Of a stretch of DNA of 46,263 bases, positions 34,589 to 43,400 are shown one piece after another. This stretch comes from Nanobdellota archaeon. Its GTDB lineage: Archaea > Nanobdellota > Nanobdellia > Woesearchaeales > GW2011-AR9. The translations under genes were made by a program, and so were the position numbers. The stretch is taken from assembly GCA_030647325.1 (NCBI GenBank), contig JAUSJN010000011.1:1-46263 (forward strand). The letters are read 5' to 3'. Position 1 is the stretch's first letter; each line of letters begins with the position of its first letter. The notes below the pieces were generated by a model. That model made no database searches and was not told the DNA's origin. It saw nothing but the letters and a program-made list of their open reading frames with translations.

Positions 34589-36700
34589 CTACCGCACTTT
34601 CGCACCATCATTGACACCATGCACCCTGACTTCTTCCAGCGGTGAGATCAATTTCTTGCCGGAATAGAAAACGTGTCCAGCCTGCACAGCCATATTTATT
34701 TTTATGAATTCATCAAAAGTGATCTCCTGATGAGAATTTTCTGTCCCTTCAAAGTGCACTTCTTCTCCGGGATTCATCTTTTCCACTTCCAATAATCCGA
34801 CACGAGCGCCGTCATCGGCCGCTAGCACCATGGCTTCGCTCATCTCGCCGCGCAATTTCGCAGGCTTCATGTTGGCGACAAAGACCGCTTTTCTTCCGGT
34901 AAGATCTTCTTTGCGGAAATGTTTTTTCAGGCCGGCAACTACCTGTTTTTTCCCTAACTGACCTAAGTCAACTTTCAATAAGTACAGGCTATCAGCATTA
35001 GGATGATCTTTCACTTCCAGGATCTTTCCTACAGTCAAGCGCAACGGGAAAGTCTCCTTGCGTACGATCTCCACTTTGTTGACCAATAGGGGAACCTTCT
35101 CGACCTTTCCTTTCCATCTGAAATGGAGATCAGTAAAAGTGCGATTTTTTTCATCCAGGGCATGGAATACTTTTTTACTGAATTCAGGAAGGACAGGATT
35201 GATCAGTATGGCAAGATTCCTGGCCAGATTGACGCACCAGGATACTGCGGTTTTAGTTCCTGGATCATCTTTGTTTTTCCAGGGTTCAGTTTTCTGGAAG
35301 TAGGCATTTCCCATATCAGCGATAGTGAGAATATTCTTGATTGCGGCATGATAATCTTGGGCAAGATAATTTTTCTTTATCTTTTCTGATAAAGATACTA
35401 CTTTCTTAGTCAGCGCTTTGTTTTCCGCAGCTGCCGGCAGTTCCGCATAATTCTTTTCTGCAAAAGTTAGCGATCGATAACAGAAATTACCCAGTTTTCC
35501 CACTAGGACATTATTTATCACCGCAGCGAACTCGTCAAAGTTTAAGTCTACATCAACTACTCTGCGCTGCAAGTGGCTGGCGTAATAAAAACGCAAGGCC
35601 TCTGCGCCATACAATTTGTGGAAATCTTTAGCGGTAAAGAAAGTACCGCGGGATTTGCTCATCTTCTGGCCGTTGACAGTGATAAATCCATGTACAGTCA
35701 ATTTTGGCAGTGGAATGTCCATGGCCATCAATATGGCCGGCCAAAATAAGAAATGGAAATAAGAAATATCTTTACCGATGAAATGAGTAACTTGGCCTTT
35801 TTTCCAGTACTCTTCCCATCTGCAAGATTTATTATTTGTTTTATCCTTCATATTTTTGTTCTTACTTTTGGTATCACAGTAATTCTTGGTGGAAGAGATA
35901 TATCCGATCGGCGCATCCAGCCAGACGTAGAAGTATTTCACTTCACCGCATTCTTTCTTGCTGTTGGGAATCTCAAAACCAAAGTACGGTGCATCTCGAG
36001 AAATACACCAATCTTCTAAGCCCTTGTCCAACCACTCTTTCAGCCAGTTTTTTACTTCAGGCTGCAGATCTGCGCTCTTGGAGTTGATCCATTTTTTCAG
36101 CTTGCCAGCGAAAGCGCTTAATTTGAAAAAATAATGCGGGCTGGATTTAACATGCGGGGTAGTCCCGCAGAGCGAACATTTCGGATTCAGTAAGTCAGTA
36201 CCTTTCAAGACACTGCCGCAGCCTTCACAGACATCGCCGTATTGGTCTGCTATCCCGCATAAAGGACAGGTACCGCGCACATATCGATCAGGCAAGCTTC
36301 TCTGGCACTTCGGGCAATAGATCACATCCATGTTTTTGATGTAGATGTACTTTTTTTTCTTCAGCTCAGCAAAGAAATGCTCGGATAATTCTTTATTCTC
36401 TTTGGAATGAGTTTTATGAAAATTATCAAAAGAGATCAGAAAAGAAGCGGCATCTTCTTGATGCTCTTTCCAGTATTTGTCCACAAATTTTTCCGGCTCC
36501 ATGCCGGCTTTTTTAGCATTTATCTCTATCGGCGTACCGTGCATATCAGAAGCGCAGATATAGAGGACGTCTTTTTGTGATAACCTCAGAGAACGAGCAT
36601 AGATATCAGCCTGGATAGCTTCTAAAAGGAATCCGATGTGCAAAGGACCGTTAGCGTACGGAAGCGCAGCAGTTACAACCAGTTTATCTCCAGATTTCAT
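34589..36700 (-). CDS. metG: Methionyl-tRNA synthetase with C-terminal EMAPII/Trbp111-type domain
   Basis: ALPYANGPLHIGF, Zn-finger CPKC..CPLC..CEGC..CSLC, VNGQKMSKSRGTF, C-terminal VGKILEVKDHPNADSLYLLKVDLG. Confidence 0.96.
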   Translation of the reverse strand: MKSGDKLVVTAALPYANGPLHIGFLLEAIQADIYARSLRLSQKDVLYICASDMHGTPIEINAKKAGMEPEKFVDKYWKEHQEDAASFLISFDNFHKTHSKENKELSEHFFAELKKKKYIYIKNMDVIYCPKCQRSLPDRYVRGTCPLCGIADQYGDVCEGCGSVLKGTDLLNPKCSLCGTTPHVKSSPHYFFKLSAFAGKLKKWINSKSADLQPEVKNWLKEWLDKGLEDWCISRDAPYFGFEIPNSKKECGEVKYFYVWLDAPIGYISSTKNYCDTKSKNKNMKDKTNNKSCRWEEYWKKGQVTHFIGKDISYFHFLFWPAILMAMDIPLPKLTVHGFITVNGQKMSKSRGTFFTAKDFHKLYGAEALRFYYASHLQRRVVDVDLNFDEFAAVINNVLVGKLGNFCYRSLTFAEKNYAELPAAAENKALTKKVVSLSEKIKKNYLAQDYHAAIKNILTIADMGNAYFQKTEPWKNKDDPGTKTAVSWCVNLARNLAILINPVLPEFSKKVFHALDEKNRTFTDLHFRWKGKVEKVPLLVNKVEIVRKETFPLRLTVGKILEVKDHPNADSLYLLKVDLGQLGKKQVVAGLKKHFRKEDLTGRKAVFVANMKPAKLRGEMSEAMVLAADDGARVGLLEVEKMNPGEEVHFEGTENSHQEITFDEFIKINMAVQAGHVFYSGKKLISPLEEVRVHGVNDGAKVR

Positions 36701-36757
36701 CTTTTTTACTAAAATAAAGAAGTTATTTAAACGTTTCCAAAAGCAGAGACTTAATCA

Positions 36758-37264
36758 TCACTCGGCAACTATTTCACAGTTGCATCCTACCAGATTTCCG
36801 GATTTTTCCTCCTTACAACCATTGACCTTAGGGATGACATTATAGATCACTACCTGATCAGCCCGGTTTATTTCCGATCCATCATCCGCGTAATAACAGG
36901 AGACGGTATTACCGCTGCACTGGACTCCAACAATTTGTAAATCCTTAAACTTCCAGCTGCCTTCAAGACTCCAGAGCTGCTGGACCGCTGGTTTTAGGTT
37001 AGGTGGACAGTTTTCCATAATATTTTCCTTTCCGACTTCTATGGCGGCAGCTACTTTCGCTTCTTCATCAGACAATGCCAGCTGCTTGGTTTCAGCGATA
37101 CGCTGCTGGATAGCCTCTCCTGCTATCGCTTTTATGCTAGTGCGCTGAAGAATAAATACGGTAACCCCAAGAAGGATGATCACAGCGAAAATAGAGATTA
37201 AAAGCCAATGATGCTGAACATGTTTTTGTCCTGGTTTTTGTCGCTTGATATTTTTCTTTACCAT
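36758..37264 (-). CDS. Hypothetical single-TM protein with Cys-containing extracytoplasmic region
   Basis: N-terminal TM LLISIFAVIILLGVTVFIL; C-terminal Cys residues. Confidence 0.65.
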   Translation of the reverse strand: MVKKNIKRQKPGQKHVQHHWLLISIFAVIILLGVTVFILQRTSIKAIAGEAIQQRIAETKQLALSDEEAKVAAAIEVGKENIMENCPPNLKPAVQQLWSLEGSWKFKDLQIVGVQCSGNTVSCYYADDGSEINRADQVVIYNVIPKVNGCKEEKSGNLVGCNCEIVAE

Positions 37265-37356
37265 CTATCTCTATGTACGCCTCTTTAGATAAAAGAAAAG
37301 AAAAACAAGTATTTAATGCTTTCTTCTTTATGGTCTAGGCGGCGACTTTGTCAATC

Positions 37357-37491
37357 GAAAACCGCCCACAGCTGGTCAATAGACCAGCTGCATGTTCGCT
37401 TCACTCAGGGCGGTTTTCTCGGACCCTGCTTTTTCCGATCAAGGTGGAATCAACGATTTACCACCAGTGAATACACTGATGGAAAAAGCAG
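37357..37491. repeat. Two adjacent nested palindromic elements
   Basis: GAAAACCGCCC/GGGCGGTTTTC enclosing CAGCTGGTC-AATA-GACCAGCTG; CTGCTTTTTCC/GGAAAAAGCAG enclosing GGTGG..CCACC and CAGTG-AATA-CACTG. Confidence 0.85.
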
Positions 37492-37503
37492 ATTCTACAG
37501 TCT

Positions 37504-37935
37504 CTACTTCTCAAACTTCTTTCCTAGATTCCATTTCTGTCCTGCACCGCTCAAGAGCAAGCTTAGATTAGCCAGCAAAAGTAGTAGAACAAACTCATAT
37601 CCGCCATTGAGGATGGAAAAGCCTTTAGGCAAATGAAACACCAGCAAAGCAGTGAGCATATCAACTGCCAATAACGCAGCCGCGTATCTGGTAAAAATAC
37701 CGAGCAATAGTGCAGCACCGCCAAGAGTCTCTACTAAGGCAACTACCCAGGCGAAGAACAAGGCAGCCGGAATTCCTAAGCTGGCAAAAAAGTTTGCCGT
37801 TCCGCCTATGCCTAAAGCAGTAGGCCCTATGGCAAATAATTTACCGACACCATGGACCAAGAAAATAATTCCAACTCCTAACCGTAAACATAAAGTGCTC
37901 CACGACGCATATTTTTTAACCACGTTATCTAACAT
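37504..37935 (-). CDS. DoxX family membrane protein
   Basis: LCLRLGVGIIFLVHGVGKLF...ASLGIPAALFFAWVVALVETLGGAALLLGIFTRYAA. Confidence 0.88.
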   Translation of the reverse strand: MLDNVVKKYASWSTLCLRLGVGIIFLVHGVGKLFAIGPTALGIGGTANFFASLGIPAALFFAWVVALVETLGGAALLLGIFTRYAAALLAVDMLTALLVFHLPKGFSILNGGYEFVLLLLLANLSLLLSGAGQKWNLGKKFEK

Positions 37936-37948
37936 TTTTCATAACCTC

Positions 37949-38146
37949 CTATCCAACCATCTCAAGCTCTTCCAAAGCGGTATCCAGATGATCAGGATAT
38001 TGCGCCAATACTTCCGCATCGCTTGGTTCACTAGACGATGACTCAGAAACTTCTTGCGGTTCTGCGCACCCGGCGATAAGCAAACCTGAAAAGAGCAACA
38101 GTGCCACTACCAGGATCATTGCAATCTTCATGCACTGCGATTTCAT
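37949..38146 (-). CDS. Small lipoprotein (65 aa)
   Basis: Lipobox LLIAGC; 4-nt overlap with the upstream secreted-protein gene. Confidence 0.7.
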   Translation of the reverse strand: MKSQCMKIAMILVVALLLFSGLLIAGCAEPQEVSESSSSEPSDAEVLAQYPDHLDTALEELEMVG

Positions 38147-39414
38147 GCTTCCACTTCAGTTTTCATCATCGCTTTTTTCATCAATTCAATCCACGCTTTT
38201 CGTGCTTGCAAGATGATCGCGCGACGCTCTTCTTTGGTCGTCGCTTTATTAAACGCTAATTTTGATTCTTCCATCCTGACCACAAAGGCAGTCACTTCCT
38301 CTTCGCTCAATTTTCCTTCTTCCAGCAATTCTTCAGCTTCTTCTTCAAGGTTGTAGAGCCGGAATTTGATCAAGCCATACGCTTTCTCGCGCAGTTCTTG
38401 ATTGCAGTTTTCACGCTTTCCCGCATCTAGAGCATTGCAATTAGCTTTCTCAGTGAGAATTTCTCCCAACTTAAGCTGGCGCCTGACACAGGCAATTCTT
38501 GACGGCCCGTTAGGAAAGTCCCAGCATTCCTGCACTGCGGTATAGACCTTGAGACATTGTTCTTGGTCAACAGAATTATTTCTGGCCTTGCATTCTTCCG
38601 GGAAAAAATTTTCATATTCATCAGCTTGCTCTTCCCGCAGCTGCAGACGGCATTTCACTCTATCCGCGATATCCAGATACCCGCCGCATTTCAGTTTCTG
38701 GCCGTTCTGCTCTTGTTCTGGTATAGCAACGCTCTCTTCTCCGCTGCAATTTATTTTTGAGTAGACATAATATTGACCGACGCATCGCGGATGCGATACC
38801 TGCATAGTCTCGATTGCTGGGGATAATTCTGCCTCCAGGACAAAGGTGCCGGAGGAATTTTTGGTGATCTTAAAATCTTTAAGGTCAGAAGAGATTGAAT
38901 TTTTAGAACGCTTAAACAGGCGCGAGGAATCCTGTTGCTTGAATTGATAATCTAGATCTTCTGAAGATGTTCCTATGCCTTCCAAGACAAAGCGGGTATG
39001 TATTTTATCTTGAAGCTGTCGGCATTCCTGTAGCTGCAATTTCATCAAGGTACAACTAAAAGCCAGACCCGGACATTCAACCGTCTTATTGCCAGACTTA
39101 GGATCCTTCACTTTATACTTGCCGGCTTTGACCATCAAGGCTTCATCTGAAGTGAATTTATTGCTCCTCCAGCTGCCGGAGACTATTTTCTCATTTCCAT
39201 CCGGATCATCGATGGTAACTCCCCATACTGCTCCACTAGTGAAACTAAGGATGCCAGTGTCGCTGCATTTTAGATCAGAATAAGGAGAGATGCCTCCGCT
39301 CCCACCGCTACCTCCGCCTCCTCCACCGCCGCCACCGGCAGCGATAACTGAAACTGAAGTTAGCAGAATAAGTAAGGTAAAAAGAAGGTACAGATATTGT
39401 TTTTTTACATCCAT
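38143..39414 (-). CDS. Secreted protein with Gly-rich linker and Cys-rich/helical C-terminal region
   Basis: Signal peptide, AAGGGGGGGGGSGGSGG, multiple Cys, charged helix. Confidence 0.75.
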   Translation of the reverse strand: MDVKKQYLYLLFTLLILLTSVSVIAAGGGGGGGGGSGGSGGISPYSDLKCSDTGILSFTSGAVWGVTIDDPDGNEKIVSGSWRSNKFTSDEALMVKAGKYKVKDPKSGNKTVECPGLAFSCTLMKLQLQECRQLQDKIHTRFVLEGIGTSSEDLDYQFKQQDSSRLFKRSKNSISSDLKDFKITKNSSGTFVLEAELSPAIETMQVSHPRCVGQYYVYSKINCSGEESVAIPEQEQNGQKLKCGGYLDIADRVKCRLQLREEQADEYENFFPEECKARNNSVDQEQCLKVYTAVQECWDFPNGPSRIACVRRQLKLGEILTEKANCNALDAGKRENCNQELREKAYGLIKFRLYNLEEEAEELLEEGKLSEEEVTAFVVRMEESKLAFNKATTKEERRAIILQARKAWIELMKKAMMKTEVEA

Positions 39415-39816
39415 CTACGCTTTGGAAGATTTAATCCCTTTTAATTTTTTCGTTACCGGGATCACTTCACTGCAATGCTGGCAAGTGACTACATACGATT
39501 GGACGCCTTTGTAGTTTTTCCGCTTGTACTGGCCGACTGACTCGCCAGCTTTCTTACAATACGGGCAAGTATATTTGGCCTCTATCTGCAGACTTTCTTC
39601 GTGTTCTATTTTTTCTTCCTTATAGTGACAAGCTGGACATTCGTATTCTTCAGCTCTGGTCTTTACTTTTCCCTTCACGACCGGCTTGCCCATCTTGGCT
39701 TTCTTGCATTTGGGGCAAACTTTCCTATATACCCAGGCCGTCACTTCACCATCGCCTATAGAACGGTTGGTAAAATAGATGCATTCATCCATAGATTGGG
39801 GAATTTTTAGAGCCAT
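39415..39816 (-). CDS. Protein with tandem zinc ribbons
   Basis: CPKCKK...CPACHY and CPYCKK...CQHCSE; alternative start 39825. Confidence 0.75.
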   Translation of the reverse strand: MALKIPQSMDECIYFTNRSIGDGEVTAWVYRKVCPKCKKAKMGKPVVKGKVKTRAEEYECPACHYKEEKIEHEESLQIEAKYTCPYCKKAGESVGQYKRKNYKGVQSYVVTCQHCSEVIPVTKKLKGIKSSKA

Positions 39817-39817
39817 G

Positions 39818-40045
39818 TTAGTCACCTTCTGAGATTTTCTCTTCTAGACTACTTTCCAGACTATTTTTAATACCTTCGATGCTAAAGCCGCCTAACTGAT
39901 TATCAAATACATAGGTTAAGCCTTGAGGGGGAAAATCTTCCGTATTTGGAAAAATATCAATTACCTGACTTTGGTATTTATGACAAAATGCTTCTAGGTA
40001 TAATGAATCAGTATCTAAATACATTAAAAAATCATTAGGTCTCAT
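39818..40045 (-). CDS. Hypothetical 75-aa protein
   Basis: ORF overlapping the upstream PLP-fold gene by 4 nt. Confidence 0.5.
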   Translation of the reverse strand: MRPNDFLMYLDTDSLYLEAFCHKYQSQVIDIFPNTEDFPPQGLTYVFDNQLGGFSIEGIKNSLESSLEEKISEGD

Positions 40046-40860
40046 TGTTGTATCCGTTTTAATTCAATAGATATTGCCGGTCGGTTTAACCTGATATATC
40101 TCGGACATTCTGTCCAAGGCAGGTTATTATTTTTACAGTAATATATAATTCTTTCTTTTTGCTCATTATCTTCATATTTAACTACGATTACAAATCCAAT
40201 ATCTTTTTTATGGACGATCTCATGCTTTTTTAGATCTTCAATTATTTTTTTTCTTTTCTGGGTCAAAAAAGAGATCCTTTGCGGAAGTTCTTCCAGTTTT
40301 TGTGAGATTAATCTAAAAGACTCCTCTTCATCAAGCGCTTGGATGGAATTTTTTATCTCTTCAAACAAACCCTTATCTTTAGTAGAGATAAATCCACCTG
40401 CTTTCGCTTCCACTAATTTCCATTCTCCGAAGCTTCCTACCAGGATATCAGCATACTTTCCATCGCATAATCTAGTTCCGATAGAGCCTGAAACATCCAT
40501 GATTACCAGACAGCCATATTTTTTGCAAAGATTATATATTTCTTCCATGGGCTGTTCGGCAAAGTAGCCGCCAGGATGCTGATAGAGCAAGGCGCCGCAG
40601 GGATGTTCCTGAAGCTTCTTCTGTAGGTCCTGGATATTTATTTTTGCATCATCGCACTTGACTTCAATTACAGCCAATCCCAGTTTTTTAGAAATCTTAG
40701 GATAACTTAGCCAGCCGCCTTCTTCCGGGATGAGAACAGTCTTATCTTTAGGGATGACCGAAAGTGCGGCAGTGATGGCCGCATCTCCTCGCGTAGTGAT
40801 ATCTATGAAATCATGCCCGGTCAGTTTCTGTAGCGAGGAGATTATTTCCTGTTTGATCAT
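40042..40860 (-). CDS. Short PLP-dependent fold-type I aminotransferase-like protein
   Basis: VIMDVSGSIGT and SFGEWKLVEAKAGGFIS (candidate Schiff-base Lys); only about 272 aa. Confidence 0.65.
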   Translation of the reverse strand: MIKQEIISSLQKLTGHDFIDITTRGDAAITAALSVIPKDKTVLIPEEGGWLSYPKISKKLGLAVIEVKCDDAKINIQDLQKKLQEHPCGALLYQHPGGYFAEQPMEEIYNLCKKYGCLVIMDVSGSIGTRLCDGKYADILVGSFGEWKLVEAKAGGFISTKDKGLFEEIKNSIQALDEEESFRLISQKLEELPQRISFLTQKRKKIIEDLKKHEIVHKKDIGFVIVVKYEDNEQKERIIYYCKNNNLPWTECPRYIRLNRPAISIELKRIQQ

Positions 40861-40922
40861 AAAAGCCATAAAGAAGAAAAACAACAGTTTATTTTTAAGA
40901 ATTTGCCCAATTATCTCTTAGA

Positions 40923-42065
40923 TTATCTTTTATGACTTCTTTTCTTTCTTTTCTCGTTGACGCCAACGCCAAACTTCAGGGCTAAAACTAATTTCTGCAT
41001 CACTTTTCTTCTGGAAGCAAAACCCAGCAGATTAGATTTCTCCAGCACCGGAAGGAAGTCAAGATTCTGCTCAGATAAGGTCCGATATGCGGCATAGGCG
41101 GAGTCGCTGCTGCGCAGGGTGCTGATTTTAGATAAAGGCATAGCTAATTGCTTTAGGGAAATCACCTTTTGCATTTTTGTTGGCATGGGACTGAGATTCT
41201 TCAGGTCAAGAATTCCGGAGAAGGAGGCATTTTTGACTAGAAACAGTTCCTCATCACTATCCTTATATCTCTCCAGAAATTCTGAAAAGCGCATCGACGG
41301 TTCAAGGACGGTATGATTTTTGATCAATATCCTGGCCACAGGAATCTTACTAAGGACATCTTTCACCAGCACCTGCTCATAACTCGCTCCGGCGATGAAA
41401 TATAAGAACCCACCGAGCAGGATCAACCATAAACCTCCGCCGGAACCGCTAGTGATGCTGATGGCGCCAAACAAGATCAGGAAAATCGCAAAAGCTCTTC
41501 CGCCTAAGACCGCGATGCGGGTCGCTTTCTTCAGATCTTTATAATAAGCATTAAGCAAGGCGCGGAACGCTCTTCCGCCGTCGAGAGGATAACCCGGAAC
41601 AAGGTTGAACAAAGCAAGGATCAGGTTAAGCTGATACAAGTAAAAGGTGATAGCGGTCCAAAAGAGATCTCCATTCAAAAAATAGATGAGATAAAAGACA
41701 CCAAACAAAAGCAAGGAGAATAAAGGCCCGGCGATGGCCATGAAAAATTCCGTGCTGGGCTTAAGATCCTCATCATCGATGCTCGCTACGCCGCCAAAGA
41801 AAAACAAAGTGATGCTTTCCACTTTTACTTTTTTAGCTTTGGCGACCAAGGAATGGCTCAATTCATGGAGCAGCACGGAAACGAACAATAATATTACCGA
41901 AATTATCCCCATGATCCAATAGGTTTGGTTTTCCAGACCTGGAAAAAATTGCGGGAAAAAAGAAGAAGATAGATTCCAGGCCAGTAGGGCGAACACAAAC
42001 CACCAGGAAAAGTGCAGCTGCACGTCAATGCCAAAAATACGGAAAAGTTTAGTAGTGCCGCGCAT
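40923..42065 (-). CDS. Site-2 protease (M50) with C-terminal CBS-like domains
   Basis: LLHELSHSLVAKAKK (HExxH), NLVPGYPLDGGRAFRAL, multiple TMs. Confidence 0.92.
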   Translation of the reverse strand: MRGTTKLFRIFGIDVQLHFSWWFVFALLAWNLSSSFFPQFFPGLENQTYWIMGIISVILLFVSVLLHELSHSLVAKAKKVKVESITLFFFGGVASIDDEDLKPSTEFFMAIAGPLFSLLLFGVFYLIYFLNGDLFWTAITFYLYQLNLILALFNLVPGYPLDGGRAFRALLNAYYKDLKKATRIAVLGGRAFAIFLILFGAISITSGSGGGLWLILLGGFLYFIAGASYEQVLVKDVLSKIPVARILIKNHTVLEPSMRFSEFLERYKDSDEELFLVKNASFSGILDLKNLSPMPTKMQKVISLKQLAMPLSKISTLRSSDSAYAAYRTLSEQNLDFLPVLEKSNLLGFASRRKVMQKLVLALKFGVGVNEKRKKRSHKR

Positions 42066-42122
42066 GGGTTATGAGGGGGATAGAAGTTTAAAAGAGTTTG
42101 TTTTCATTTAGGAATAGGAAAA

Positions 42123-42800
42123 TCATTTTATCTTCTTCAAAGTCGCATTAGTGTTTTTCAATTGCTGCTGGAGACTGGATTTAAATTTTTTACGTAGAGA
42201 AACAGATGGACTTCGGTACATCTTCCGAAGCGTAGTATAGAGCTCCTTGTACTTTTCCAAAGTGAGATTCATCATTTTTCCACGGATCTCAAAAAATTGA
42301 GTCGGCATTTTACGGATGGTCAACCATAAGGCGCTTATAACAAATAATGCCAGAACAGGAACTTCCAGGTATTCAGGAACCATCATCCTCAATTCAAAGA
42401 AGGTAGTCAGTGGAAAAAGAGCAATATAAAAGAAGATGGCAAGTACCAGCCAATAGAAAGAATGGAGCGGATGGATATAACCCTGAAGATGGAATCTTGA
42501 AGCGGAATAGTCCCAGAGTTTTAATTTCAATACTCTTTCGGTGAAGATACCGCCGACATATTCTACCGCCACTAAAGCCAGAGAAGCGATGAGGATTTGT
42601 ACGACGGGGGACAAGGGTTGTAAGATTTTGAAGAGAAAAATAAGAACTAATCCACCAAAGCCATAGATCGGACAAAAAGGAGCTTTGAAATATCCCGTAT
42701 TGGACCATTTCCGTTCTGTCGCAAAATTGTAGAGCAAATCAAGAATGCCGCCTATAAAAGAGAAAATGAGAAATTCCAGGATTAAAATAGTTGCGGACAT
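42123..42800 (-). CDS. CmpB-type putative ABC-transporter membrane protein
   Basis: FKAPFCPIYGFGGLVLIF...VEYVGGIFTERVLKLKLWDYSASRFHLQGYIHPLHSFYW. Confidence 0.8.
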   Translation of the reverse strand: MSATILILEFLIFSFIGGILDLLYNFATERKWSNTGYFKAPFCPIYGFGGLVLIFLFKILQPLSPVVQILIASLALVAVEYVGGIFTERVLKLKLWDYSASRFHLQGYIHPLHSFYWLVLAIFFYIALFPLTTFFELRMMVPEYLEVPVLALFVISALWLTIRKMPTQFFEIRGKMMNLTLEKYKELYTTLRKMYRSPSVSLRKKFKSSLQQQLKNTNATLKKIK

Positions 42801-42842
42801 ATAACATTATCAAGAAAACAAATGAGACATAAAAATATATCT

Positions 42843-42936
42843 AATCTATAGTGAGGGCAATAAATATTCGAATAAATAGATTGCCCGAACTATATTAGAA
42901 AGCAAGAAAGATAAGTTCGATTATTTCTTACTTTCT
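42843..42936. repeat. Two tandem intergenic hairpins
   Basis: GGGCAAT (42855..42861)/ATTGCCC (42880..42886) with flanking CTAAT-ct-ATAGT/ACTATATTAG; AGAAAGCAAGAAA (42897..42909)/TTTCTTACTTTCT (42924..42936). Confidence 0.75.
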
Positions 42937-42972
42937 CTATATCCTTTCGCCATAGTCAGTCATTTATGATAA

Positions 42973-43350
42973 TTAACCATTAATAACAATTATGCCTTGC
43001 TCTTCTCCAGGAGCATATCCACCTTCCACATCTATTGATTTAATATTCGGATTATCAATAGTAATGGCCAATTTCTTTTCCAGTCTTTTAATTTTAACTG
43101 CCTGAGCGGTTTGCAGGAGACGGTCCCTGGTGACTGTTCCTTTCAGTGAGGGAAGGTATTTTCTTTCAACAGCGGTAGCTTGCCCGGACAAGGCCTTGGC
43201 CTGGCTGCTCTCATCGATGACTGCGTCCAAATCTTGGTCCGACAACGTATCTAACCCTGCTTCCAGTTCCTCATCAGAAACTTGGGGAGCACAGGAAACT
43301 AAGAGCATGGCCGACAAAATTACTATAACAAATAAAAATTTCCTCATCAT
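42973..43350 (-). CDS. Lipoprotein (about 125 aa)
   Basis: Lipobox MLLVSC; acidic repeat ELEAGLDTLSDQDLDAVIDE. Confidence 0.7.
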   Translation of the reverse strand: MMRKFLFVIVILSAMLLVSCAPQVSDEELEAGLDTLSDQDLDAVIDESSQAKALSGQATAVERKYLPSLKGTVTRDRLLQTAQAVKIKRLEKKLAITIDNPNIKSIDVEGGYAPGEEQGIIVING

Positions 43351-43400
43351 AAACACCTCTTTTAATGTATTTACTAAGAAAAAAAATCAACTATAAATAT

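Noticed and set aside
39300-39345. GC-rich cct/cca tract as a microsatellite
   Set aside because: Encodes a Gly-rich linker after a signal peptide; codons are mixed, so it is explained by protein composition
42841-42890. Canonical kink-turn in the intergenic hairpin
   Set aside because: The tandem GA pairs are in a symmetric 2x2 loop without the adjacent 3-nt bulge; reported only as a possible sheared GA loop
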